DNA of 64,000 bases from NCBI GenBank assembly GCA_932294295.1, contig OW028585.1, positions 20,033,912 through 20,097,911 of the forward strand. Reading direction: 5' to 3'. The number at the start of each line of letters is the position of its first letter. Position 1 is the stretch's first letter. The stretch comes from Alitta virens (Eukaryota > Annelida > Polychaeta > Phyllodocida > Nereididae). The position numbers and the translations under genes are program-made. Under the pieces are notes generated by a model, which saw only the letters and a list, made by a program, of their open reading frames with translations, was not told the DNA's origin and searched no databases. Below, one piece after another: positions 38,801-50,800 of the stretch.

Positions 38801-41800
38801 TGCTGTGACTTTGTTTTACTGGTTGTTAATTATTTGCGACGTCCAATTTTAGGAATGGATCTCTGCCAGTTTGCTCCGTGTAGTCACGGCTGTCAAAACG
38901 CTCCGTTCTCTCCCGGATACGTTTGTTTGTGTCCGCATGGAAAACGACTAGGGCCGGACAAGTTCAATTGTACTGGTAAGTGCTGATCAGTTAATATGCA
39001 GTTATTGCAGGGTGCCCAAGGTTTTCGAAAATCTTGGAAAAAGGTCGGGGGTATTTGCTCCTATAGTTATGAAAATATTCTGTTGGGCTGTAGCTTGAGA
39101 CAACTTGTTCTACTGTAAAATACCTGGGCAGTGCTGGTCCAAAAAATGTCCAAATGGGTCATTCTGAGTTGGGTGTCCATTCTGGATCATTTCAGAAATG
39201 AATTGTTGATATCTTTTGCATAATTTTGACAAGAGTTTTGTTGTTGAAATCTGCCGAGTAGATCAAGGGTAACAGGGGGGTAAATATAGTGTAAAATTTT
39301 GAGATTTTGGTCTTAAAAAGATCTTTAAATCAAAACAGTGGATACATTAAAGCAGTGGGACTACTGTTAGTGCGAATTAAGTCATCTTTGTGAGGTGGTC
39401 TGAATAGCAAATGAGGTTGGATTTTGTATGAACAAAAATTGCCATAACTATATCATTAACTATGTCATGCAAGTTTCAATATTGTCCAATTGCAGAAGTG
39501 TCGCCATGCCAACAGTGGGGTGTCTGCAGCCAGAAGTGCGAAGAGGTCAGCAGTTCTGTGCACTACTACCATGCTTATCAGTGCACATGTAACGAGGGAT
39601 ATTTTCTTGAGCACGATAGATTCACCTGCAGTCCTATAGGTAAGTAGAATCAGTCTCGCGTAAGCTAGATATATTTTTGTGGACATTCAGTTTAATTGTG
39701 CTTAATTGTTCACATACCATTAAATGGGACATTAACATGCAGTGATATGATATGTGTTTTTCCCTTTTTAACTTTAATATTTCGCTTTTTTTCTTCAAGA
39801 TAACACAAAGGCTTTCATCATATTCTCAAACAGACACGAAATCCGTCGGTTCGAGTTAGAGACAAACTTCACCTCATACATCTCTCTGGTTGCGGGATTA
39901 AAGAATACGATCGCTCTCGACTTTTATTACAATCACTCATCGCCGTACGGAGACTCTAGTCTCGTCTTTTGGACGGATGTTGTGGATGATAAGATATACA
40001 GAGGGACACTTATATCTAATTGTGAGTTTTCTTTTGGTATTTATGGTCATATATTTGTATACATGTATCTTAGAAGCAAAACTTAGGATGAAAGGTTAAC
40101 CTAGCCAAAGCTGTCATAGCTGGCTACTTAAAACCAGTACATATTTAAGATATATTAGATTAATTCTATTTATAGTTTCCTGGCGATAAATGTAAGCCGA
40201 TAATTACCCATAGAAGTGGACAGAAACAGCTGGCTTAAGCATGTTTAGACTACAGCCAAGTACAGGTCGCAACAGACGGCTAGAGTCGACCGTATTTGGT
40301 GAAACTAACTGTAAAGCTGTTTAACTTAATGATGGCAGTAGTAGGCTAATGAGTCATGTCGCCCATATACTGAAAACTCTCTGACCTCATACTCGTCTGT
40401 TTTTTGCAGCTGTCACGAGCATAAAAGCCATCGTCAACATCGGCCTGGCTACAACCGAGGGTTTAGCAGTCGACTGGGTGACGAAACACATCTATTGGGT
40501 GGAATCTAACTTAGATCAGATCGAAGTGGCCAACTTCGATGGAGATATGCGAGCGACTCTTATCGTTGGAGGAATGGCAAGTCCACGTGCGATTGTGGTC
40601 GATCCTAAATCTGGGTGAGTTATAAGGCTGAACTGCAAGTTAATTTTCCTTGACATAAAGTGCCTGCGTCAGTGTTTTAATTAAGCTAAGATATATTTAT
40701 GAAATTCAATATTTGAAGATGTGGAAAAGCTTTTTGTTCATAAATAAATGACAGAAACCTAGTTCTTTCAATGGTTTTTTCTTTAATGAATTTTTTTTTC
40801 AGTTGGCTCTTCTGGACAGACTGGGATCCAAGCTATCCTCGCATTGAGAAAGCTACGATGGTCGGAAAAGATCGGAAAATCATTGTGAATGTCGCAAACA
40901 TTGAAGGTGGAGGGTGGCCCAATGGTCTGACGGCTGACTTTGATACGCAGAGAATTTACTGGATTGATGCTAGGTATGTCCTACATTTTCTTAATAATAT
41001 TCAGTAATTTTCAGTTACAATGTTACTGTTGGAGCATTTAGTTAAGTCTTTGGGTTTAGTGCAGTATAGCGGACCCAAATTTTTGCCCATATTTAGCACC
41101 CATTAAAAATCAAATTTTATCAAATATTTCACAAGTTTGAAATTCTAGCACAATGAAAATAACATTTGGTGTAGATGAGCAAAAATAAATGCTGTCTTTA
41201 CTGTGAAGATGAAACCGCCGTCATAACTACATTTGTTTGTGACGTCACACATAGATTTCAAGCATTTGTACGTCATAGGCCTGGCAATGAGACTCGTTAA
41301 ATATCGTCATAAATCTGGGTCCGCTATACTGTACTTTTTCCAAGTCTTTTGCTTTAGGTGAAGCTGGCAGATTGTCAGGCTAATGGATTTAATAACATTT
41401 AGGCTTGTTGATTATCAAATATATTTTGTAGAAACCACAAACTTCTGCTAGTTTTAAAAGTAAAATTCTGTGCTAAAGCATAAACTATTGTAATAGCATT
41501 GTTGAAATTCAAATTTTCCTTTTCTTTTCAGATCTGATTCAGTGCACTCCACAAAATACGATGGCTCGGACATCCACTTGATCTTAAAAGGCCATGACTT
41601 TCTGTCCCATCCATTTGCCATCACGACTTTTGGCAATTACATTTATTGGACGGACTGGCGGAGCAACGCTCTCTTGCGGGTAAGAATGAAAACGAGGCAC
41701 AATGATTATGGGCTGATTGGCTGGCTAACGGATCAAATTTGATTGGAGTAGAATGTTTTTTTTAGAATAGAATAGAATGAAATAGAATAGAAAAGGTTTA

Positions 41801-44800
41801 TTATATGATTTGGGGCGAAAGGTCAAATAGAATATAATTTAACATGATAATGAAAGAAAAAAATTCATAATAATAAAAGAACATAAATTAGACAAAGAAT
41901 TAACAAATCAAATAGTTTAGTTTTTTTTTGGTTATATTGTTAAATTACATATATTAATATCAATAACGAAGGCACTCGATTCATTCTAGCATTCTTTTGA
42001 CTTGGCAGTTGCTTTGTAGAATATGAATTCAAAGTGAATGTGCTGTCAGTGATTTTAACATTTTAATTGGCAGGCGGACAAGTGGAACGGTAGAAATGTC
42101 ACGATGATCCAAAGAACTGTCACCCAACCATTCGATCTGCATGTGTTCCACCCACTGCGACAACCTATTGGTAAGTTTTGAAGTTTTTATCTCGCAATAG
42201 AGTGTGAACGTCATAGAAAAACCATGAGATTCACACTATGAGGTTCATTGTTGTGAACCTCATAACATAAATTATCCCTTATACAGAAAACAGCCTGGCC
42301 AATCACGGGGCAGCATTTCGACTTAGTGAACGTCATGAACGTTATCAGTAGAACTAGATAACTCTTCACAAAACCCATAAATTAAACAAGTTAGCTTTGC
42401 CTGGCACAAGAAACTCTATTCAATTTTATATTCCGTCAATCTGAATACAATTTTGTCAAGGGAGAAGCTTCATAAAGTCTGTTGAGGCCGACAATGCTTC
42501 AGTTTGTTGACTGTCTGCTTGCTTAAATACAAGACTCGTGAGTTCACCAGTCGAACCTCATCACGAGGGAAGTTCAAGGCTCTGTACCACACAGTTATTA
42601 GGTTTTATTTTGGAATATCATGTATTATACAATTCACACGTCAGCCATTTGCAAATATGACCTCAGTATCAATGGATGTGACCAATAGTCAGTTTTGTGA
42701 CGTCATCAACTGACCATTGTCCACAATGAATATGGTGAAGTTATCAGTCTTGTTTTCAATAATTTCTTAATATTTGTCATTTGCACTGAAATAAAGTTCA
42801 TAAGTGCAACTGGCTGAGACATGAATATAATCTATTAACAAAATTCTATTTACAAATTTTACGTTTCATATTTTCATGATTCCAAGCCATAGCCTCTGAG
42901 ATTATAGCTCTTTCATTCAGTATGTACTTAACTTCAAGCCCGGGCCTCTGATTTTACCTTTTTACTGGCATCTAAATGAAATGCACTAATTTGAGATATT
43001 GAATATAACTTAAACGTAAACTTCATATTTTCAAGTTGCTTCTATTTTCAACCTGGCTTGTGAACAAGAAAAATGTAGTTGTCTGGATGCATGTGCTAGT
43101 TTTATGTTCCAACTTAATTCTTATGGAGTTAGTTGCGGACAATAAAGGTAATGTTCAGCAACTGGTTAAAATTTTTGAAAGATAATATTGAATTTTCTTG
43201 TTTTCAGTGAATAACCCCTGTGCTCGTAACAACGGAGATTGTGGAGACAAGGCCATTTGTCTGCTGGGCGCAAATGCCAAGGCCGACTGTATATGTCCTC
43301 ATCTGCACGTGCAATTCGTGGAAAAGAACGTCACCAACTGCCGCTGTAAGATCTTAATGCAAATTGTTAAAGAATGCGTAAATACGGGGTCGATTAAGGG
43401 AGGTCATAAACCCGAAATATTGTATTGGGGATATTGTATCTCTTAAACATTGGAAGCTGAGTCAATTTAGCAAAGTTTCTCTGTGTCCTTCATGAGATCA
43501 TGTTGTTCATACCATTTCTTGTCAAAGGCTCTCTGAAAGTCTTAAAAAATCTGTCTAATTTATCTGTTAATTTACTGTGGCCAATCAAGTGCATTTTGTT
43601 TTACTGTAGCATTATAGAGTCGTTTTCTGTACAATATCAAACTGAGTTCTTATATTTTCCGTTGTATTTCTTTCAGTGGAGACAGATTTCTTGTTGCTCT
43701 CAGAAAGGAAGAAAATAAGAGGACTGAAAATCGGAGAAACAAAATCTGCCAACCAAACCTACAATGTGATGCCAACTCTTACTACGCCATTCGTATACAA
43801 TCCTTTGGCCATCGATTACGACTATAAGGTGAGGACTTGAAGATCTGTTATGACGTCTGGATGTTCCTGTCAATTGAAATTCCACTGAATGTCTCTTTAA
43901 TAGATGCCTATTCGATGCTTGTTGATTGCAGTGTTTGAATTTAGAATGTTGTTGGTGATGTGAAAAGTTTATTTTGTAACAACAAGTTATCATGATAGAT
44001 GCTTGTTGCCCTAAGAAAACTTTACCTGAAATTGCATCCGTGGTTTGCCATTTTTTTGTGTAACTTGTACGCAACTATGAAAGTGGTCGAAGCACGAAAT
44101 CAAAAAAAAATTCATTTCACGGCTGTTTATCCAATCAGACAGCAGTTCATCAAAAGACGCACCTGCTGAACAGTGTGAACGCGTTGCAACCACCTTTTTT
44201 CAGGCCGCAAGTTTTCTTAGTGTGTTGCAGTATTGGAAATATTATGATAAATAGTGTAATTAAAGTTGTGCCAAGTTTCCATGTGGCCAACCTCAATGTT
44301 GCAAGTCTAATCACTGGTGATTTCAATGTCTTCAGGAGAGGAAATTGTACTGGACAGATGATGATGGTTTGCACAGGCCGAGTGATATCCACCAACACGA
44401 GTTCAGAGGGGTCATCCGAGCCAATCTCAACGGCACTGATGTGGAAACTGTGATAGATTCAAGTGAGTGGAATATTTGTTTGGTATAAGCTAGATTCCTA
44501 CTCTTCGAGAGACGTATATGTGTATTTGGTATATGTGTATACATGGCCAAATGTGCCACGTGCGTTTTCCGTGAGATGGAAAACGCATGGTTTTTGCCTA
44601 ATTATGATATGGTGAAACCCATGCGTTTATCCAAACGCATGGAAAACGCACATAGCACATTTGGCCATGTAGATTAGATTAGATCGATCTTAAATTGTAT
44701 AAACTAAAAGATTTGAACTGCACTCTTGCATTTAACACTTATCTTGTTGTGCATAAAGGTAGTGATTTTAATAAAACTGCCCATCTGTGCAAATGCAAGA

Positions 44801-47800
44801 TACTGCAATATGATATTGTGAATGAAATATTATCCTTTGCTCACGCTTAATGTTCTTTCTACCCCATACAAGTTTTGTATTTGGTAAAAGGTGATGTATA
44901 TGTGAGTTGACTCCAGAATATTACAATTTGGCGTATTCTGAAGTTTAACCACTAATTTAATTAATTTAAGTGTGTATAATTAATTTAAGTGTGTATAATG
45001 TAGAAAAGTCATCTCCAACAAAACCTTTCGTGTCAGATACTTCAGATAGGATAGGCTGGTTTATGCCTCTATGAATATTGTCACTAACTGAATTGCAATT
45101 ATTAAATTCCAGGTATTCCCAATCCTCATGGCTTTGCAATTGATTGGATTTCTCGCAATATTTACTTCACGAGTTACGCTACCAACACGCTTGCAACCAT
45201 CTCCGTTGCTCGATTGAACGGGGTGCACCGCTCCGTTATTCTTGAAGAAGATGATTCTCAGAGCATCGTGCTGAACAAGACTACATCCCTGGCTTTGGCT
45301 CCTGAAAAGGGGTTAGTTTTGATACCTGAAATCATATCACATGTTTGCGCTCAGATATGTTCATAACCTCTCTGAAATTATATGGATACCTGAAAAATTG
45401 TCGTTAGCTTTCCCAGGTGGGAGAAACTCAAGGAATTTAGATGAGCTTCTGAAATTAGGAAAACTCAGCTCAGCGGACACTAAAACAAATATCTTATGAA
45501 TTCAAAGATTAGATGTATTCTGTGATCAGGAAGTTTAAATGTAATAATGAAAGGATAGTTAGCTGGAAGAGGGAAACCCAAAGATTAAGTTGCACTCATC
45601 CAGTTTGCGTAGTTTAAAAAATAGTGGATAAAACAGCCAAAAAATTAGATTCAGATTCAGATCATTTATTCCACTCGTACAAAATATATTACAAGTGAGG
45701 AGGGACTCTCCAAGACAGACAAGCCATTGCTTCACGAGAGTCACCCCCTCAAATACAAAAACAACAATAACCAATTTATCACAAATCACTTAATTCTGGT
45801 GAAAGGTGAAAGGGAAGCGATACTGGGACAAATGTATACGTATTGAATGTAATTAATAATTATTAACTGGTTTGGTACAGTTGAGACTTAGTGTCAAAGG
45901 AACCTCCAGTAAATTTTAGTCAAGAAGAATGGAAGGTGATTTCTTGAGTATTGTGCATTTTCCTAGTTACATTATAATATTTTCTGTCCTGCAGAATCAT
46001 GTTCTGGTCGAATCTCAGTCCTAATAACGGAAGTATCTGGAGAGCCAATATGGACGGCTCGGGAGCCATTCAGATATTTCCGAGCGAGTATCATGATGTT
46101 GAGATCAGCCATCCTGCAAGTAAGTTTCGTTTGAAAATGGTATGAAGTGTCACAAGTTAAAATTGTAAAATATTAATGAAACTGAATTGATGTTAATGCT
46201 GCACTATTTTCACTCTAAACTTGTCCATCTTTTCAGGTCTCGTGATATATGACAATAAACTGTGGTGGGTGAACCGTGATGGTGTCAAGGACCTGATTGT
46301 GACCTCTGACCTGGATGGAAATAACCCTTCAGTGTTCTTAGCTGCTCAGAATGACACTTTCCGGCCGAGAACGATTGCCGTTAAAAACAGCTTCATCGTC
46401 GTAGCGAACGAATCTACAATTTGCACAATTGATCGACAAACTCTCGAGATGAAACACCTCGGATCAAGCAAAAATCCTGTGACTTCCTTGAAGTTCTTTA
46501 ATGAAACACAACAGGGTAAGTCAAATTTCAGGTCGAAAAATTGCCCCCATCTAATCCTTGGGGTAAATGTGTGACATTGTATGTATTCCAAACCTCATTA
46601 TTTTATCATTACATCTGCCTTATAAACTGCCTTATAAACTGAGCTTTTATACCAGTAATGTCGAGACATTAGATATTTGAGAAATCATTGTATAAGAAGT
46701 GTTAATATCTTATAACAACGCTTTTTCTGATTGATAGATAATTTCACTTCACTCATTAAATGTGTCACTTCAGGTATGAGATGATGTCAAACATCTCTGC
46801 ATAACTAAACTTTCATTTCTTAAAAGAAATTTTTTTTTTCCATGTAAAATTGTTAGATTTGTCAAAATCTTTGTCTTACCAGCAGTTATTCTAAAATCGC
46901 CTGTGTATTTCTCCTTTTTATTCAGGTACGAACGAATGCAGCAAAGATAATGGCAACTGTGACCACCTGTGTTTGGCGACTCCCTCTGGCCGCACTTGTA
47001 AATGCACAGATGGGTATGAGCTGAGGGATCGTCGCTTCTGTAGAGGTATGTTTATTTTGTTTTATGCATTGCATTGCCAGAATTTTCTTGCTTATATTGT
47101 TCTATTACAAAAAGTTTCCGGAAGTAAAACTGACATCATAGCATAGCACTTACTACTTATTGCTTGTATTTTTTAACAAGGAAGTTCTAATTGTAATATG
47201 CCAGAATGTCAGATGGCAGAATCAAAAATGTCTATTTAGAACTTTTTGTGGCTTAATATAATCTCGAACTTTTATGAGTAGAATTATACTACTTTATTTT
47301 CTACCCAAAATCTGTGTGTGCCTTAATTTTAAAGGGCGCAAGACTCAACAGCAGAAAAATCCTTCGTAATATGATACAATTAATGTTCAGCAACACAAAA
47401 AAAGTTTAGTTCCACGCAGAAAGACTTTTTATATTGCATCTCATTTATGATGAATAAATCAATTATTGTAATATCATTAAAAAAATATCAATTGTATTAA
47501 TAAATTCTTTTCTTTTCTAACTTCAGGTATGGATGAATTCTTGATGTACACGGCCAAACAGCTCATTCTAGGAGTAAGTCTCGACTCTGAAGATGAAACG
47601 ACCAAAGCTTTGGCTCCAATCTCTCGAATCTCACAGGCGGACGCAATCGACTTTTATGCTGATAGTGACGTTCGTAAGTTCACAAAAGTTTATTTCTATG
47701 AGATGAATTGTTTCAGTTCAACTAAAATAAATTGCAGTTCAAATAAATCATGTTTAGAATCGTAAAATATCTAGTTTTCAAATTAAATTGATAAAGAATT

Positions 47801-50800
47801 AAAGAAAATAAAAATTAATGATTTTTTTGTTTTGCCTTGTCGGCCAACCCTGATTTTCATATTGAAGAAGTATGCTTGTTTTTTTTACCCTACATATCAA
47901 AAACCCAAATCCACATAAGGAACCTGATAAGTCAAGTCCTAATATGGTTTTGGGTTTGTATTATGTCATAGTCACTTCATCTTTAGCTTCACAGTTCCTC
48001 TCAGAGCAGTTTTTTAATGGGTTGGTCAAACATGCAAAAACAGAAGATAATTTCATAATAAATGTCATCAGGCATGCTATTTTATTTTTCCCGTGGCACA
48101 TTTCTCATTATATCGGCAGATCCGAGAAACTAGAAAATGAATAAGTGTCGCCTTGGGTGTAATGAAGCAAATAATTACTAGTACTTCGGAAATTAATCGT
48201 GTGAACTGTCGTTCGCGTTTTATTGTTTCTTAAATTTTTTTTGCATCACTCAGACACCAAAGACTGGATCTACTGGGCAGACAGCCACATGGGTCATGTC
48301 ACGAATCAAATATCACGAATCAGACGTGATCTGTCTGACCGAGACGTCCTCGTTAGCAGTGGAGTTATGAAGATCGAAGGAATTGCTGTCGATTGGGTGG
48401 CAGGTATGGAAGTTCTTGATTGGCGTCATTTGTAATCAACTTATTTGAAGAAATAGTGAAATGATATTAATTTAAATTGATGAATGTATCGAATGAGAAA
48501 AAAAAAGACGCCTAGTGTTTATTAAATTGAGATTTTAACACTGTGATCATCATACAATAGCTGATAAATTTTGCAAAACGGGTGATTGAATAACTTAAAA
48601 GTGCATGGCTTTACGGTAGGATGGTCTACGTGATCTAGTGAATTACAATCGTATGCAGTTTAGCTATTTTTACTGTTGTTGATTACGAATCGTGGAAGTC
48701 TTAAATGCAGTATTTGTGGCTAATTAATTTCCCTCAATTTCTTTTTCAATGGTTATTAATATTGCTTGCAGAAAATATCTACTGGACTGACTCTCTGCGG
48801 AAGGTCATAGAAGTGGCCCAGATGAATGGCTCAAACAGATATGTCATCATCTCCGAGAATCTGACAGAACCTCGAGCCATTGCTGTAAATCCCAACAAGG
48901 GGTATGTACACCCAATGTGCTGGTGTTTTTAAGCCTTGATTGTGAGGAAGGTGGGGGCCTAGCTCAGTTGTAGCGCACTGGGCTTCCAACCACTGGGTCC
49001 CGGGTTCGATTCCTGGTCGAGCCTAAGTTGGATGGCTGTTTCATCCATCATCTCATTGCCATGGTCCCTGCCTGTTCTAATTAACCAAATAGGTGCAGAA
49101 ATACAGGGCATTAAGCCCTAATCCACCTACAAGCCTTGATTGTGAGGCCATCTTCACATTGTCAAGGTGTCTATTTCTGTCACTCGAGTGTAGCGTCCTT
49201 GTGCCAGCTCCACACACACCTGTGCCGGCGGGAAAATGTTGTGAGGCATGAATAGTGCATGTACGGTGAAAATGACCTAGGTTACATGGGTTTTACTCAA
49301 CATTGGCAGTGTTGGATTGGCCCTTAAAGATACAATGAAATGGAAAATTATTCTTTTTTTATTTTATCTGACTGAACTTAAAGTTTGTGCGTAGTACTGT
49401 AGGGCAGTTGACCTTTTTTTTTTGTTGCCTGCCATGATTAGAAACAAATTCCAAGCCACTTAACTCTGTAGGCTTGAGTTTGGTCAGTGTGTGGAGATTT
49501 AGAAATGGATGACAATTGCTAGATTATTGAATGCATCTAGTAATGCTAGGTTGTTTGGCTCCTATCTCCTTATCATCTCATCTTTTTGCTGATAAATTGT
49601 GACTTATGGTTTCCTGTAATAAAAGCAGGAAATGTGTGTAAGAAGAAATAAACACATACCTGTCTCAATTGCTGTTAAATGTTTCATATGTCAAGAAAGT
49701 GCAATTAGTTTTCTTATCACTTCAGAATGATGTACTGGACGGATCTAGGTTCACGGGAAACTTCTGCCAAAGTTGAACAAGCTCGTCTTGATGGTTCCGA
49801 GAGAAAGATCCTCGTCGGCTCGAACATTTCCAAACCATTTGGCCTTGCTCTGGACTACAACAGCGATAACTTGTATTGGTGTGACCAGTCTAAGAATGTC
49901 ATTGAAAAGGTAGGTAATAATACAGACCAGTCTAAGAATGTCACTGAAAAGGTGGGTAAAACAAAAAGTGTTTTGTCCAAGGTAGGGTACCTCAGACTTC
50001 AAGAATGTGCAGTATCAGAAATTTATTTTGTCAGAACTGAATTAAATTTGCTATATGTATCTTTTGTAAGAGTTTGTTTCTTAGTGATGAAGTGTAGCAA
50101 GTATAGCAAATGGTATAACTAGATGTGTAAGAATTGTTTTATTTTGTTCTTAATGACATATTGGTCTCTACAGTACCATCAGAGATCACTGACGCTGATA
50201 ACAATTGTGTGATGATGTCATTTATTTATATGATTTGGTTATAATCGATTTTGATGTCATCCCTTTGTGTTTTATATGAATTGATCCTAGTGCCCTCTGT
50301 TAATTTAGTTCCCCTGTGCTTCATAACTTGACCTACTTCTCTTACGACCTTGACATTTGACCTTTCAGGTTGACCTTAAAACCTCCGCAAGAGCTGTCGT
50401 CCAACAGAATATCTCAGATTGCCAGGGACTGGCTTTTTACAAAGGATATCTCTACTGGACTGAGTAAGTATTACTTTCAAAACGTTTCAAATCATTTGCT
50501 ATTTGTATTCGTGCTTTGATTCAAATTGAAATTATGCTGAAAATTTCTTTAATAAGCTTTCGCTCTCACTGATACTTCCTATCAAGTAAAATTGTGTTAT
50601 TTAGTGCAAATATAAATTATTATATCGTTCCAATATCAATAAAATCCCCACCTAAATTTTCAAATCACACAGTGTACCTAATTCCGCGATGGAAATAATT
50701 GCGTGATTACCCTATATCCTACTAATAACTGGTGGCCATGGAAATGACAGTGAAAAATTAAATTGAAGCAGTTGTGGATTTAGGTTGCTGGTTTGCACCA

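Noticed and set aside
48948..49130. A functional tRNA gene
   Set aside because: A- and B-boxes are present but the cloverleaf is incomplete, and a ~110-bp unrelated body plus 17-bp target duplication marks it as a SINE.
49910..50122. Extension of exon 43 as coding to the stop near 50122
   Set aside because: Beyond the duplicated donors the frame has no propeller motif; splicing to exon 44 keeps phase and domain.
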